Both the position numbers and the translations under genes were made by a program. DNA of 64,000 bases from Sitta carolinensis. Taxonomy: Eukaryota > Chordata > Aves > Passeriformes > Sittidae. Position 1 is the stretch's first letter, and every line of letters starts with the position of its first letter. The notes below the pieces were generated by a model, which had not been told where the DNA came from, searched no databases, and worked only from the letters and a program-made list of their open reading frames with translations. The stretch covers positions 131,617,125-131,681,124 of the forward strand of contig CM063284.1 in the NCBI GenBank assembly GCA_032173965.1, in the 5' to 3' direction. Shown here piece after piece: positions 29,911-44,702 of the stretch.

Positions 29911-32900
29911 CTGCAAGAAAACATAAAACCATTTTCAGGTTTACACATAAGGTCCATGTATTTGACCTATTTAAATCATGACCATTTCATAGTGCTTATT
30001 ATACACAGTCAATGCTTGACTTTCTTTTTTTTTTTTTCTAATCAGACCAGAAAAACTTTAGTTTTAAACCTATTAAAAAAAATATATATAAATTATTAAA
30101 TGCCAACTATAGAGAAAGATGTTGTGCAGACCTGGCAGGCCAAAATGCTTCTCTTAACTCTAAGTTAGTGCACAGTCACATGCCATCACAATGCCACAAT
30201 AAATTGCAAGTCAACTGGCAAAAAGCTGACAGACATTTCATTACCAAAGAAAATACAACAGAGTGAAAAAAAAAAAGACATAGTAAATAAATATTGAGAA
30301 ATATTGTATTTATCCGCTTCATAAACAACACAGACTCTTGAGTAAGTCATCAGTTAGCAGCTGTTTATCCTCATCACTTTTAGATCAACACAATAGGAAT
30401 ACATAAGCTCCTGAACAAGTGCTATCAGAGAAACAGCAAGAGTCTCTCTTTCAGGTACCAGATCCCCTTGAGAACACTTCTCAGATTTTCATCAGCAAGT
30501 TGTTCTCAAATAAAATCAAAAACACACACATATAATTCATTCCATGTGATGCAATTGCTCAAGGAAATACAAAAACAACCTTCATATAATTGAAATGCCT
30601 GTTAATTACAGTACACTGATAAAAGAACTAAATAGAAGAAATAAACAAATGAACTTCACACATTCTCAGAAATCCAAGAAACTGCGAAACTGAAGATGAA
30701 AACTCTGATTTGGCTGCAATGCTGGAATGCATTTTTCTCCTCTTTACTCTACTCTTCCAATCCTACACAGAAATCAAATTAAGCAATAGCAATTCCTTCC
30801 AGTTTCAGTTCGGAAAGTGTTGGTAGACATCCACCTCCCTCCAAAAAACAACCACCATCAAAAGCCCGTAAGAAACAAAAAACCCACTCCTGATCAACTC
30901 TAAGCCAAAAGAATGAACCAACAAAAAGGGAAAAAAAATATTAGTCAGCAAGATAATCTGCATTTGAGCTGCTCACAACAAGTTTTAATTATTTAACAAA
31001 CAGAACCACTTCCCTGTTGCAGCTTCTATCCAGTCTCATAAAACCTAGGTGTGGAGCCCAAGTGCACAGTTACACATACATTTATGTAAACAGCAGTCCC
31101 AAGCTCCAGTCCCTCCTTTCCCTGCAACCTACAGCAGTAACTCATACTGCGTCTCAGCCCTTCCACTGAACAACTCTAACAGACAGATCCTAGTTGCAAA
31201 CAAACCTGTCTGCCAAATTATATTTCCAACAAAATAGTTCCTGGATTCAACTCATGACATAGCAAAGAAGGACAAAGAAAAGTAGCTGCTGCTCTGCTTT
31301 CAAAAAAGTACATGTGTTGATATACCCCAAGAGTTCAAGAGACTTTAATAAACCTTTGCCTACGCAAGCAGAGGATGAAATCAATGGTGGTATATTAGCT
31401 CCAAGCCAAGCAGTTACCGCCTCTGCTGTGCATTATGCATTCCTTGCCCACCATTTATCTCTGAGATCTTTCAGCATTTCTATTCAGCAGCACACTGCTC
31501 AAAGCATTTATTTGTGCTGCTTTATGCTGACTGCTATGCTGCTTCAAAGGACTGTATGCCAGAAGAACCGAAAACCCTGTTATACACAGTTCAAATAAGA
31601 CAACTTTCCTGGCATTGTGCCTAGGGAGTAAAACCATCTACCTGATCCGGCCAGAGTCAAGCAAGAAGGGACTTTAAACCAATTTTTTTATAAGATAAAA
31701 TTAAGTTTGGTCAGAAGAATATTTGGAGAAAGAGAAAACCCTCATTATGTGAGCTAAAAATTCTAAGTTGAATCACTAAAACTGAATATCTGCAGACTCA
31801 CACTTCGGGCAATTTAAACTCTGGCTATTAAATACTGTATCTTGAATGGTTTAACGCATGCAGAGTGTAACACTTTCTACCCAAGCTTTGCGAAATCCAC
31901 CCAATGTCAGAATCAGTACAATGTCCTGAGTCTCCAAAGACTTCCATGCAGCTAATCCTGAACGTGCAACACAAAACGATCCTGAGCACTGACAAACATG
32001 TAGCAAGATAAGCATACAACTTCCCACTTTTGTCTAGAAACAAGTATTATGAAAAATGGTGCTTAGAGGACAAGGCAGAGATCTCTCTTCAATATGTTGT
32101 GCTTCTAAGGAGGTAAACCCCTAGCTTTAGTTCTTGAAAAATAAACCATATGGAGATCTTTGGATCATCAGCTCTAGTTGGAGAAGTGGTTTTGTGGCTG
32201 CATGGCAAAATCCAGCTCTCAAAAGGAAAGGCTAATGGAACACTGGAACCAAAAGCTGGCAAAGAAGCTATGGAATGAGAATCCCACAAACCAAGAGAAT
32301 TCTGGAGTACTGCAGCCTAATGCACCATCTGGGGACCCACAGCAAAGTAAAGCTCTGGCATGGCTAAATATTACAGAAGAACAAAGCATTTACACATCCA
32401 AATACAAACAGTAGTAAAAAATGCCTGGAGAAGTGAATATCACCTCTAAGAAGTAGGCAGAGAGCATGAGTCATGTTTATTGCCAACAGCAGTAACAGGG
32501 AAGGAAGCACAGGAAAAAAGAAGGAAGAACAGATTTACACCATTTCAAGACGTGAATCCCAGCTCCATGCATCCTAGATTTATCCACTTGTGCTTCATAA
32601 AATCATCTATATAACATGATGCAGTCACTAAAAACACTCCTTCTTATACTGTTGCTAAACATGGCCAAGTAAGTGCACAATAATACTCAGACAAAATGCT
32701 TGGCTTTAATACCTAGTAATATTTAGAAGGATGCAATGAATTTCCAGCCTTACTCAAGAAGCCAAGAAAATACACTCACCTTCCCTAGACAAAATAATCT
32801 TTACAGAAAATAATGCACTGCCATATTGAACATTAACATGCAATCACCACAAAAAAAAAAGATTTAAAAATATTTCAAAATCATCAATTTCATTATTTTT

Positions 32901-33246
32901 GTGTTATTTAAACTTTTTGCAGAACACATACCATCTATGCAGAATAATGAAAGCACGTAAATAACAAAGTTCTCCACATGTACACTTCTAAACCCAGAAA
33001 CATTTTTTAATTATGCAGTATAGCAGCTAAGCCATATATACACCATTTCTTCCCTTATTGCATGAACTAAGCATTGTAAAAAAAGTGCCACTTATGTTGT
33101 TCCTGGAGACCAGAACCATCTTGTGAAGGTGTTTTTGCACACATTAACGGCAATGATGAACAGGATGAAATGGAACAAGCCTGAATGATGGATTCTACAT
33201 CTGAGATGGAGTATTGCACATACAAGCATAAATTAGAAGAGTAATG

Positions 33247-33927
33247 GCTCAAGAGCAGCCCTGCCCAAGGGATCTGTGTGCTGGTCAGCAGCAGGCTCAG
33301 AGGAGTCAGCAGTGCACCCAGGCAGCCCAGAGGAAAAACCCCTTCCTGGGGTGCATCAAGCTCAGCATCACCAGCCAGTCACAGCGGTGACTGTCCCCCT
33401 GTACAGCCTTGGTGCTGCCTCACCCTGAGCCCTGTGTGCTGCTCTGGGCCCCACAGCTGAGGAGGGAGGGTAAAGGGTGAGAATGTGCCCAGAGGAGGGC
33501 AACAAAGGTGGTGAAAGGGCTCGAAGGACTGTCCTCTGTAGAGCAGCTGAGAACATCGGCTTGTCCAGTCTGTAATAAAGGAGGTGACCTCACAGCTCTC
33601 TACAGCTTCCTGAGGAGGGGGCATGGAGAGTGAGATGCTGAGCTCTTCCCCCTGGTATTCAGGGATGGGACATGTGGGAATGGTTCAGAGCTGTACCACA
33701 GGAGGCTTAGACTGGACATTAGGAAGCATTTCTTTACTGAGGGTGGGCAGACACTGCAACAGGCTTCTTACAGGAGGTGGATGCCCCAAGCCTGTCAGCA
33801 TGTAAAAGGCATTTCAAAAAATCCCTTAACAACATGATTTTGGTCAGGCCTGACTTCATCAGGCAGTAGGACCTGATACTCATTGTAGGACCCTTCTGAC
33901 TGAAATATTGTTTTCTGTTCTATTCTG
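33247..33927 (+). mobile_element. CR1 LINE, 3' end, well preserved
   Basis: About 680 bp matching the 3' part of avian CR1: the end of the reverse-transcriptase ORF plus the 3' UTR. Diagnostic pieces seen in order are a segment ending in GGGGTGCATCAAG, the CAGAGGAGGGCAACAAAG block, the TTAGACTGGACATTAGGAAG block with TTTCTTTACTGAGGGTGG, and the terminal CATTGTAGGACCC followed by a degraded ATTCT microsatellite tail. The copy is 5'-truncated, as usual for CR1, and carries many indels, so it is not active. It lies in STK3 intron 4, antisense to the gene. Confidence 0.92.
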
Positions 33928-36900
33928 GTTTTTTCCCTGTGATAAGTATATCAGTTAACTCCACATGGATTTTACAATGTATTCCATCATTCTAAACCTG
34001 TATAAAAAAGACATATAGACATATTCTTGAATACAGATTACCTAAATGCATCAACACCTTACTCCTTCATATTTCCAAGATAGGAAAAAAATGTTTTGTT
34101 GGGAAATACTGATTTTTTTTTTCCTAACATGAAAAGATACAACATTCCATTCTTCTCTACATCATAGAGCCTAGCTGACATATAAACTAATACAAACCTG
34201 ATGGAATTTGGGGAAATAAACGGATGCAGACACTTTTTTAGCCTACCAATCGTTGGAAGCAACAAGGGACCAAAATACATAAAAACAGATCCAAAGCTCC
34301 CTGTAACTATTCATTTATTCACAAAACCACAAATCAACTCTTGAAATCCACATCAAAGTGCTTCCTAGTCACGTCTCCCTTCTTTACTCTGAATCAGAAT
34401 CTGTCCTCATAAGCATGGTTAGAAGTCCCTATAAAAGGTACTGTCATGTCTGTGTCCCTGCAGGTGACTTTCAACATACAAACGGCTAAGTACAGAACCA
34501 GACCATTACATACTTTGTCACAGCACACAGCTTGCCATCTACTCAATACCCAGTACTCTCTAGTTCTAGTAGTTTGATGTTGACATACAAACAATGCCAT
34601 TGATAATCACCACACAGAACAATTAAAAGAAACAAAACTATTTCATATTAATATAAAATTATGTTCCAGTCAATGTTGTTATCCCGATCTAGATGTATGG
34701 TTCTTATTCTGTTCCTGATCAATCTGTATGGGCAGTATTTCTCCTGTAAAAAAGCTGTCTATTTTATTCTGAGCTTTTACATTCACAGCATCATTCTTCC
34801 ATCAGCACAGTTCTAAACATAGCACCTTAGTACAACTTCACAGTCATAAACTTTCTCCTTTGTTTCTGATTTCCATTTGTGACAAGATCCTTACTTAAAA
34901 CCTTGTGGAACATTGATCTGTTTGGTATGTTTGGCTAGTTCTAATCCTGTATGCTGTCCCTTTGAGGGGTTGGTGCTACCCTCTAAATAATAGTCAGCCA
35001 TGGAGCAGCTTCTAATCCTTCACCATCAAAACCACCCATCTCTGCGTGGTATATACTAAAAAGAACATGTATATATTAAAAAGAATGTGAATGATAAAGA
35101 TGAACAACTCTACAGCCTATGTAAAATACATTAGACATAAAGCCAATCTTAAAAATCAAAATCTTGAGCAAAGCAGCAAATTCTACTGTTACACTTCTAT
35201 TAGGAGGCTATAATAGACATCTAATTCACATATTTATATCTAACTGGCTATGGATGCCACACCCAAGGGAGACTGAGGGGTGCGTTTATCCAGTCCATCA
35301 CACACCACCTAATCCATACAGCTGTTGGGACAACTCAACCACCGGTTCTCTTGCACACAGTCATTCTACTTCCTGAGGCCCCTCTAAAGGGGTCTGGGTC
35401 AACTGAACTGTTTTAACTGACTAAGTCCATTCCCAGCTGCTCTTTTTACACTAATACATGCACATTAAGTCTGATGCTTCCAGGAAGTATCACATTACTG
35501 CATCTAAACATTCTGATTAGGTTGAACACACTGGGTAGGTCCACTCTCATAGCAAATAAAGGAGCTGTTCTTCCACCAGGAGCTATGAAGTTCAAACATT
35601 TCACATCCTATCATCATCACACACTTCTCCTATTCCTCATTTACACAAAGACAAGGCTAGACTAACAAAAAACCTGAGATGCAGGAGAGATGGGCAAATA
35701 AGCAGGGGAGAATAGATGACAGTTCCCACAATACCCTTCCCATTTGTAATATTAGACATCTAACTTAGGAATTAAGGCAGAAATCTTAAGAGACAAAAAG
35801 AGTTGTTAAAGTTACAGCTCTAGCCTGAAGCCAATCTTAGATTTTAGATCCCACTACCTCTTACAAACGACACTGGCCTGAAATTGCTTTCCTTGAGCCT
35901 CCCTTTCAGGGCAACTACACTTCAGACTTCTTTTTTTTAAGCAGATCCGTATGCTATGAGTAAAGATAATGCTCTTCAAACAAAATCACAGCCTCTGTCT
36001 TGGAGTAAAGTACTAAATCATGGCATTACTTATGACAAGATAATCTTTACTTAATCCTGTATTATCTAAGGATTAATATTACACCTCAATATTACAGTAA
36101 TGGACAGAGTAAGAACATACTACCCTAAGACCCAAGCTGCACATAAAATCATACAGAAAATATGCTGCAATAAACATAACAATAAATATTCACTGTACAG
36201 GTGATGACCAGTGTTAGTATTTTTTAAGATCTGGTTTTCGCTCCATAATCCAGTAAAGTAACATAGCTTTCATAATATGTCTCGAATGCAAGAGACCTCA
36301 TCCTCTCCCTTAAATTAGCATTTTTGTATTGGATAATTAAAGATAGTGCTAATATATCAGTCTCCTATGTGTAGTCTGAAAATTACTATAGCTTAGCATG
36401 AGCACAAAATAATCTAAAACATATCTACCGGCTCATAGGAAAAACTATTTCAGGAAATCTCAAGTGCCTCCCACACTTAACATGAGCTAACATTAAAACA
36501 TAGACACAGGCAGATCAAAACCTGATCAGAATATGGAAGTCAGCCTCCTCAGCCCCTCATTACCAAGTTCCAGCTTCCTATGAGATATCTATGAAGTACT
36601 GGCCCAGATGTTGAGCACAACCTTAGAAGTAAGGCAGAAAAGTACAGAACCTCCTTGGCACTGTACCAAGTGCAGATTTTAACTGTGATTCAGTAGCACA
36701 TGCTTTGGCATGTCTACACACAGCTGTGATCAACCCCAGTGTAGTTAAGCTGGTAGTGCAAAGTACTCTTCTGACAAGAATGAGGTCAAGAACTGTGAAT
36801 AAGGTCAAAAACTGCACTGGAAGCCCTTACCACTGGTCTGCTAAAACAGTACAACTGTATGCCTTTCTAACAGGAATCTCAGTTGTCACTGTTTAAAACC

Positions 36901-37079
36901 AACTGTACCATTGTATAGAACGCATTTGCAAATGGATCATTTTGCTCACAAACTCACACACTTGTTCATACCATCCCCACTGGTTCTAACAGCATCAACA
37001 GGAAATACCTTGGACAATCTTCTAAGTGAACAAAGAGCTAGCTGAACATAAAAGGACAACCTTCTAGATGGATGAAAAT

Positions 37080-38725
37080 AGTCTTTCCTGGCATGCAAGG
37101 TAAGTAAACACAGCAGGAGACCATCCTAAGCTGAAGTGCAAAAACAAGGCATACAAAGAGCAGGAACAGATCACTAAAGATTAAGAAGTCCTGCCTATAT
37201 AGTAAAATGTTGAATTACAAAGGCCAAGAACACAGTGGATCTGAGTCTGGACAGCAAAACAGAGGACAGCAAGAAAACTGTATTGGTCCAAATGCAGAAA
37301 CAGAAGGAAAGAAATAAAAATATTTTAAAAACAGGAAAAATTTTGTGTTGAGTGGTCAACCTACTAATAAACCATGCAGAAATCTCCCAAACATGTTCCT
37401 TGTCTTTAGTAGGGTTTCACTGGCTCTCAGCTGTCTCTGCCTAGTAGCAAAATGGAATGAGTTAAGAATTACTCTACTAAATTGGACAAATACAAGTCCA
37501 TGGGAACAGATAAGACACATCCAAAGGCACCAAGGAGCTGACTAATGTCAACTCAAGACTTTTATCAACTTTAAAAGGTTACAGCAATCAGGGTGTCCCT
37601 TACAATACCATCATCTTCAAAATGGGCAAGAAGAAGGACCTGAGGAACTACACCTGATCAGCTCATCCTCAGACTCCAAAATACTATGGGGTGAATCCAC
37701 AGAGAAGTTAATTTTTATACACACAAAGGATAAAAAGGTCACTGGAAACAGCCTGCAGAAGTTGACCAAAAGGAAATAATGCTAAATGAACCTGTCTGCT
37801 TTCCTATGAGGATGAAGAGAAAGCTGAGGATGTCATTTCATTTGACTTTACAAAAGCTGTTGGCAGTCTCCAATATATGCTTCTGACTAAATCTGGGGAA
37901 TCATGGAGAAGATGTAGAGGAACACCAGCTGGACAGCCAGGCCCATCAGTGGTTCAAAATGTAACCAAGAGCCAGCTATAAGCCAGCTTATAAGTCTTCT
38001 CAGAGACTGATCATAAGGTGAATACTCCCAACATTTTGATCAACAACCTAAACAGTGAGCAAGAACACACCCCATTGTGGTTTGTGGATGACACAAAACA
38101 GGGTGGAAAGAGCCAGTACACTAAAAGACAGGCAGGGCTGCCATGTAGAGGCATCTCAACAAGCTACAAGAATTAGCTTGATAACAAATACAGTAGTTCA
38201 ACAACGGCAGAGTCGCACACCAAGAGAGAAGAACCCCATACCATGACCAGTATGGACTGCAAATCAATGTGGCAGGGAACACTCCTGCAGGAAAGGTTCT
38301 GGGGGGCTCCAGAAGACAAGCTGAACATCAGTCAGCAAATCAGCAATACACCCTAACCACAGACTGGACTTCATTAGGAAAGCACAGTCAGTTCAAGTAA
38401 ATATTCCCCTCTATTTAGCATTTGTGAAGCCAAATCCAGAATTGTGCCCAGTTCCAGGCTACTGTAAAAGAAAGGCTGACAAATTGGAGAGTCCAGCTAG
38501 AACTGGACTAGAGGGGCTAGAACAAACCAAAACAATCCTCACTGAGCATACAAGAAATAAAAGTTCATGGGGCTGGAGAAAGAGACTCCAGCTTTTTTTG
38601 TTGAGTCTCCCACTTTTCAAACTGTTAAAACTGAACAAGGTACTAAACATTAACTGGAATTCCTTCTTTGGAAAAGGATATTCACCTAGCTGACCTCCAG
38701 AGGTCCCTTTCAAATTAAAGTGATC
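37080..38725 (+). mobile_element. CR1 LINE, long and strongly decayed, with reverse-transcriptase remnants
   Basis: About 1.65 kb of CR1-like sequence in plus orientation. Landmarks in order: GGCATGCAAGGTAAGTAAAC near 37092, ACAAGTCCATGGGA near 37491, GGGCAAGAAGAAGGACCTG with AACTAC at 37624-37650 (the GKK.D..NY motif of CR1 reverse transcriptase), a GATGTCATTTCATTTGAC-like block near 37830, TTTGTGGATGAC at 38081-38092 (a FVDD catalytic-box remnant), and the 3' end GACCTCCAGAGGTCCC at 38693-38708. Frames are broken throughout by stops and indels, so it is an old dead copy. Boundaries are approximate. It lies in STK3 intron 4. Confidence 0.85.
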
Positions 38726-40116
38726 GCTTATTCCAAATCAGTGGCACTGTTCAACCTCTTTCCTTACCACCTCTAAAATAAACATCCAAATTAAGACAGT
38801 AGCCTTTCTTTTGCCTGCAGTTTTTCTACATTTCCACCACAATAATATATAGCAATAAACCCATCTAAACTTTAAAGATTATTTTATCACAAAATAAAAT
38901 ATACGTGGAAGTCCATAATGAAACATGGCTTAACTTCTTGAATAGAGACAAATTTTACTGCCCAGGTTATAACTTTATATGCAGAGAGGTTGATTCAAAC
39001 TGGAAATACATTAAAAATTCAGCTGTTATTTCTGTCTCTCCAAGGCAAATGATGGGGTTCTTTTGAGGGGAAAAAGCAGTGTTGAGATGCAATGAAGTTA
39101 AACTTCCAACCCTTACTACAAGGGGTAAAAGATTTTCTGCGTTTTGTGATGCAAGCTGTATACAGGCTACCAGTAGATGACCGACCTGATTAAACATTCA
39201 TTGAAACAGCTACCTTTTATTGCACGATTTTATTATAAATTTCTTCATATTCTATGTTCCCATGGCAATTTTATTGTTTGAGCTACTTAAAACTGGCACT
39301 AACTGAAAATTATTTACAAGAGGGAAAAAAAAGCTGCTGTTGCATTGAGCAATTCTAACAATTTTTTAATTGAAAAATCATTAGCAGCTCAGTTTGAAAA
39401 ATGAGTAACTGACTTCAAACCACAGATGCAACTTCTGCTATTCTCACAGAAGTTCCAGATTTGTTTTCTGAAATGTGGATGAGGAGGCAAAGCAGATCTG
39501 TTGACTGTTCACACTAGCCAGTTTGTTCAGATCAGAAAAAAACGTGAAAATCCTGTCTCCCCCTCATCATAATATAGTCTCATCTCTCTCATCTTTTAGC
39601 AGTGACCTGGCTGCAAAGAATCAGTAGCAAATATAAACACTGTGAAACCCAGCAAATACAGCCATTAGAACTGAAGTAGTATTATGTAAGCCTTTTCCCA
39701 AGAAGTACACTTTTTAAACAGAAAATCAATTATATGATGCTGAGCATTTTAGTGTTACATGGCTAGTTTTAAGACCACCCACAAAATGACCTCCAACATT
39801 TTATGCACCTGTAGGAAACGACAGAAATCATCCAGGAATCAAAATCTTCTTAAAACTGACTTAGAGATGTTCACAGCACAAGTTAACAACAGTATTTCTT
39901 TCAATGATAAAGAATAGATAAAGTTTGGGGAGAGATAATTCTGTCTTCAGAGCAATTGTTACAGTATTTTACAAATAAAAGCTGGCCTTCAGAGGATGTA
40001 TAATTTAATAGTATATTACTCCTCACTGAGTGAGCATGACCTGCAAACACTGTAGAAAAAGGGGGAAGAAAGGACAGTTAGTTTATCCCAAAGCACATTT
40101 ACCAGAGGATGCTGCA

Positions 40117-40158
40117 TCTTTCTTTTGAAACTTCCAATCTTTGTTTTGAAACTTCCCC
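40117..40158. repeat. Short tandem duplication, about 22-bp period
   Basis: Two adjacent copies of a unit containing TTTTGAAACTTCC, with the preceding TCTTT also repeated. A small local duplication in STK3 intron 4. Confidence 0.8.
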
Positions 40159-43100
40159 ATTTCTGAATACTTTTGGTCAACTGTAGTTGCATGTAATATA
40201 TACAAGTTATTTTGGAAATGGATGAATATCAAGTGTAGCTCAAGCTTCCTCTTCTTTCATAAAAATTAGCCAACACATAACATGCATCTTATTTCTTCTA
40301 TACAAAGACTCTTCAGCTCAAGGAAAAAAAAAAGTAATTTTCATGAGCAAATTTCCAAGCAGATGAATACAGTTTAATGCAAGGTTGAAAGAAAATTCTC
40401 TCATTCTGAGAGTCAAACAGTATAATCCATTTTATAATAAACTTACAATGAATAAAGAACAAAGGAAAAATAATTCCCAGAATTTATTTAACAGTCAATC
40501 ATTCAGAGCCATAGTAAGGATTTTATTAGACAAGCACTGAATAATCTCAGCGTTGCATTGCAGAAGTGAGTATAAGCTATCCTGCTTTGTAAGGCTAAAC
40601 ACAGAATAAGGCAAGTAGGATATTTGTGATCAAGTTCTTTCCTCCTTTTCCTCAACCTGGCTGCACAGAAAAGTAATTTAAGAATGCTGGCCTAAAGATC
40701 AGTCTCTGAATAGTAAAACAGCTGATTAGCCCACTGAGTCAATTGATCACCTAGAAGGCCCACTGACAGAACACAGTCAGCAGCGGAACCAGAATGGACT
40801 CGTCCATGGTCACCAAGATCAGATAAGCAAGTGAGCCGGTGCAGAAGGAATTTCAATCTTTGTGCATGGACTGTCTGGGTATTAATTAATCCACGAGGGC
40901 TCAGCTGAGGAAGTTATACTGCAATAGATACTACATCAAAAATATAAGAGGTACTAGGCCCTGGGATAGCTTCTTTATGGCTAATAATCACATGTACTTT
41001 AGTGAAGCAAAGGTCTACAAATTGGAACTATTTTAACTGTGAAATTACTGAGAAACATGACTGCTTGAAACTGCAAAACAACATCCTTACGAAAAAATGC
41101 CTTTAGCCTGGATAACAAAAGATTTACCCTGGATTCCCATGATAACACAGAGAAAGCAAATCCAGTAGGACATTTAAATACAACATCCAGAGATTTGGAT
41201 ACACTATTCACTTGAATTAGTGGAGCTTAAACACATGCAAAAAAGTAATTAGCTAAGAAAACATGGCAGAAGAGTACTTGAGGCATTATATATGAAACCA
41301 ATAAACTGGCATGTAAAGGAGTAATTTTAGATACAAAATGCACAATGTCTGGGCCCAATTGCACAGTACCTGCACAGCTATCCATTCCTACACTTGTTAC
41401 CTACAATACTGACCCAAATAAGACAGTTGGTCTGATAATCTTACAACATAGCTACTGTCTGGTATGTTTCAGCCAATTGAATTTGGTCCTCAAAGAGTCA
41501 GGATTAAAATGACTCAGTTAATCATGATCAGTGGATGAGCAAATGCATCCTTAATTATCATTAGAGAGACAAGGTTGGTTGTGTGTAAATATTGTCCCTT
41601 ATGTTAAGAGCAGCCAGTAGGACTTAAGAGTGTTGCTTCACACTGTAATTACTTCATTCTACTGACACCAAGTCAGTCTCGTGCATTCTCTTCCTTCCCT
41701 TCCCACACTGCTCATTCCTTGCATCAGATCTAGCCACTGTACTGCCACAGTAAGTCCAGAGTTAGCTCACAAGGGGGTGGGGAGGACAGAACAGAGAGGA
41801 AGTTTGCCCATCATATCATCAAGCTTATCGAAGATCACCCTGCAGCCACAGATAATCACTACATCTGAGGCATGGAAAAGGCAGGAGGAACACATCGGTC
41901 AGGTTGGAGGACAACAGCAGAACTGCCCTTCCTGGCAGCAACCCACAGTTTGAACTGTAAGATACATGTACCTCCCAAACCAGTCTCTGAGAAAAGTAGA
42001 CAAAACTAGATCTAAGCTTTGTTGGCCAGGACTGGGGAACACCACACCCCAGATGAGCTCACAAGCATCATGGATTTGCTAAAGTGCTGCTGATCTGCCT
42101 GGCACACTAGAAGACTCCAGGCAGAATTGCAGGGGTCCATTTAACTTCAAATGAGTGACTTAGGCCTCCTGGACAAGAACCTGCTCTTGCCAAGCTGAAA
42201 ACTTCTCCATATGAACTTGTACTTGTGCTATGTACTACTCCAAGTACAAAGCCTCTGCTTAAAGCTTTCAAAACTTACAAGATCGGGGTATAGCAAGGGA
42301 GAAATGAAGAAGTTTGCTTTGCTTATTTTTTGGTTGTAAGTACTAGAACACTCCCTATTCTACACCAGAATGAAAATTTTGTCTATTCTGGTAGCCTACC
42401 TGAATGTAATTACATGCCAAGTAAACTGATAGTTGTTTGCTTCCCCTTCCCAGAGATCTGAAGCACATGGACTTCATTACACATTTGAGTGCAGTCATTT
42501 TTTCCTGGTCTTATTTAGCTACTCTTTGAAAAACAACTCTCAGCATCTACAAGAATTTCTACTACTATACAGTGACCCTCATCATCATGTACAAAGAAAA
42601 AATTTTTGCTTTGCATTTATTATCACAAGTGATCTCTTGTTCGGTAATAAACAGTAAGATAACCACATCTTACTTTCTTGGTGCTACTCATGGTTTTCAA
42701 AACCTTTTATCATATCTCTCCTTTTCCAAGTACCTCTTCTCATCACAGAAATATACAAATGAATTTGATACCTGCTTCCAGAAAAGTAGTCTTTACTTCT
42801 GATCTACTTTAACTTCCATAGTTCTGCTGTGTCCTTGCTACCACTGTAATCTCTGAGAACCACTTTATTTATTTAACCATTTCTAAAAGTTAATCTGAAG
42901 AGCTCATAAGCCTGAATGTAAAGACTTTGCCTTCCCCACCAAGCTAAATGTACTTCATATTTTTTTGTGCTTATTCTCTCGGTACCACAAAGCCTTGTCT
43001 TTCCCAGTTTCAACGAGGAATATAACCTCTCTCACCAGTATTTCTACCCTCTTTCTGAATCAGGATAGCACAGACCCATGTAATAGGCCAAAAAAGACCA

Positions 43101-44702
43101 CCTACACCCTCTTTTTGATATTTAAAACAACTACCCACCTGTGACAGAACTTACCATTTACTCAAGCTGTATTTGCTTGAAGAGCCTCTCGTGTGGAAGT
43201 CTGTCCATAAACATTTCAGCACATCCAACTAACTTTACACCAGCCAGCATCAATTATGTCCTTATCAACTCCTTTACAGAACTCTACTAGCCATGCACTC
43301 CACGACTTGCCTTTACAAAAGCTTTGTCATCAGTATCTATTTAGTGATCACTAAACTTCTTAAAATAGAATTCATGCTATTTAATCATATCGACTTTAAC
43401 CACAAACAGCAGAAGTAGTTTGTTTGAGAACCACTATGCACTTGCTCCAAGATTCCAATAACTCTTCCCCTCAAAAATTTAAAATATCTACCATGTCAAT
43501 ATCCTACAACAGATGGAAGGAAAACTAAATAGCCTGATTTTATATGAGTACACAGACATTCATATGCACATGTTTTTTAAAATTAAAATTCAAGCATTTT
43601 CTATCAATCAAAGTTTGCTCCTTTTTCTTCTAAATTCTGTTTTAAATGGGTTAAGGTTTGTTTTGGTTTTGTAAATTCTGGACTACCTTGTGCCATTTCT
43701 TACTGGAGCTACTGATCCTTGAATAATGTACAACAGCAAGAACACCAATTTTGAAGACTACAGAACTACAGCAATCTCACAATGGTTTTGGCTTTTCCCC
43801 AGCCATCACTTCAACATTACGGCAGCCCTGTTACAAGCCACATTTTCCAAAGGGGCTTCCTTTAGTCTCAGCATCACCTCCACTTCCTAATAAACCTGAT
43901 TCCATTTTTCTTTATGTCTTGTTTTCTAGGCTTAAACATTGCTTTTCTCTCCTTTACTTTCCCCCTCTGCTCCCAAGTAAGGTGCAAGGAATACTTCAAG
44001 GAGCGTTTACAAAATGTGAAGCCCAGCAAGTAGTGTCACCTGAGAGTACTTCCTGGTAAAAAGAATACCTCATGTTACAGCCTTTTACTGAAAACAATGG
44101 ACTCCAAGGAATTCAAGGTTGTTTGACACCTACAACAAAACACCTTTCAGAAAAGCTGTTTCTTAACTATAACTAACAAAACCTGCTTCCTACAGGCATC
44201 CTCTACTACTGCTGTTGTAAGTCCATTAAGACACTTCCATACAACTCTCATTTTGGTTCCCTCCCTCATTCCTTACTTGGCATCTCTTCCCTTTCTCATT
44301 CCTTAAATAATGCCAGTTATATCTCATATTCCCTAATTACTGAGTGAGAGCAAGACAATTTTATGCCTGTTTCCAAACTATGCAGCTACTAAGAGGCTGT
44401 AAGGTAGATGGGGTAGGGACAAAAAGCCACAGTTTAGCCTTCTGCAAAGCAGTAATTTTCAAGAAATCCCCAGGATCTTTGTATTTCAAAATGCGTTTGC
44501 TTCTGCTGGTGACCACTCCAAAGAGGAATGCACAAAAGACAGTCAGCAACTGCATGAGCTTTTTTCCTGGGAACCAAGGCACAGACAGACCCCTTGGCAT
44601 CAGTCAAGATCTTGTCTTGTAACTCCAGCTTTTTTTCTGGCTTCTATTCTTAATTCACAAGTTGATTTTAAGAAGCACTATACATATTAAAAAAAAACTC
44701 AC

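Larger units (their letters stand above)
29911..44702 (-). other. STK3: STK3 intron 4
   Basis: 14.8 kb between the exon 4 donor GTGAGT and the exon 5 acceptor TTCTTGCAG. It contains a well-preserved CR1 3' end at about 33247-33927, a long decayed CR1 at about 37080-38725, and a short tandem duplication at 40117-40158. Both CR1 copies run on the plus strand, antisense to STK3. The rest is AT-rich, with no coding signal I can support. Confidence 0.9.
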
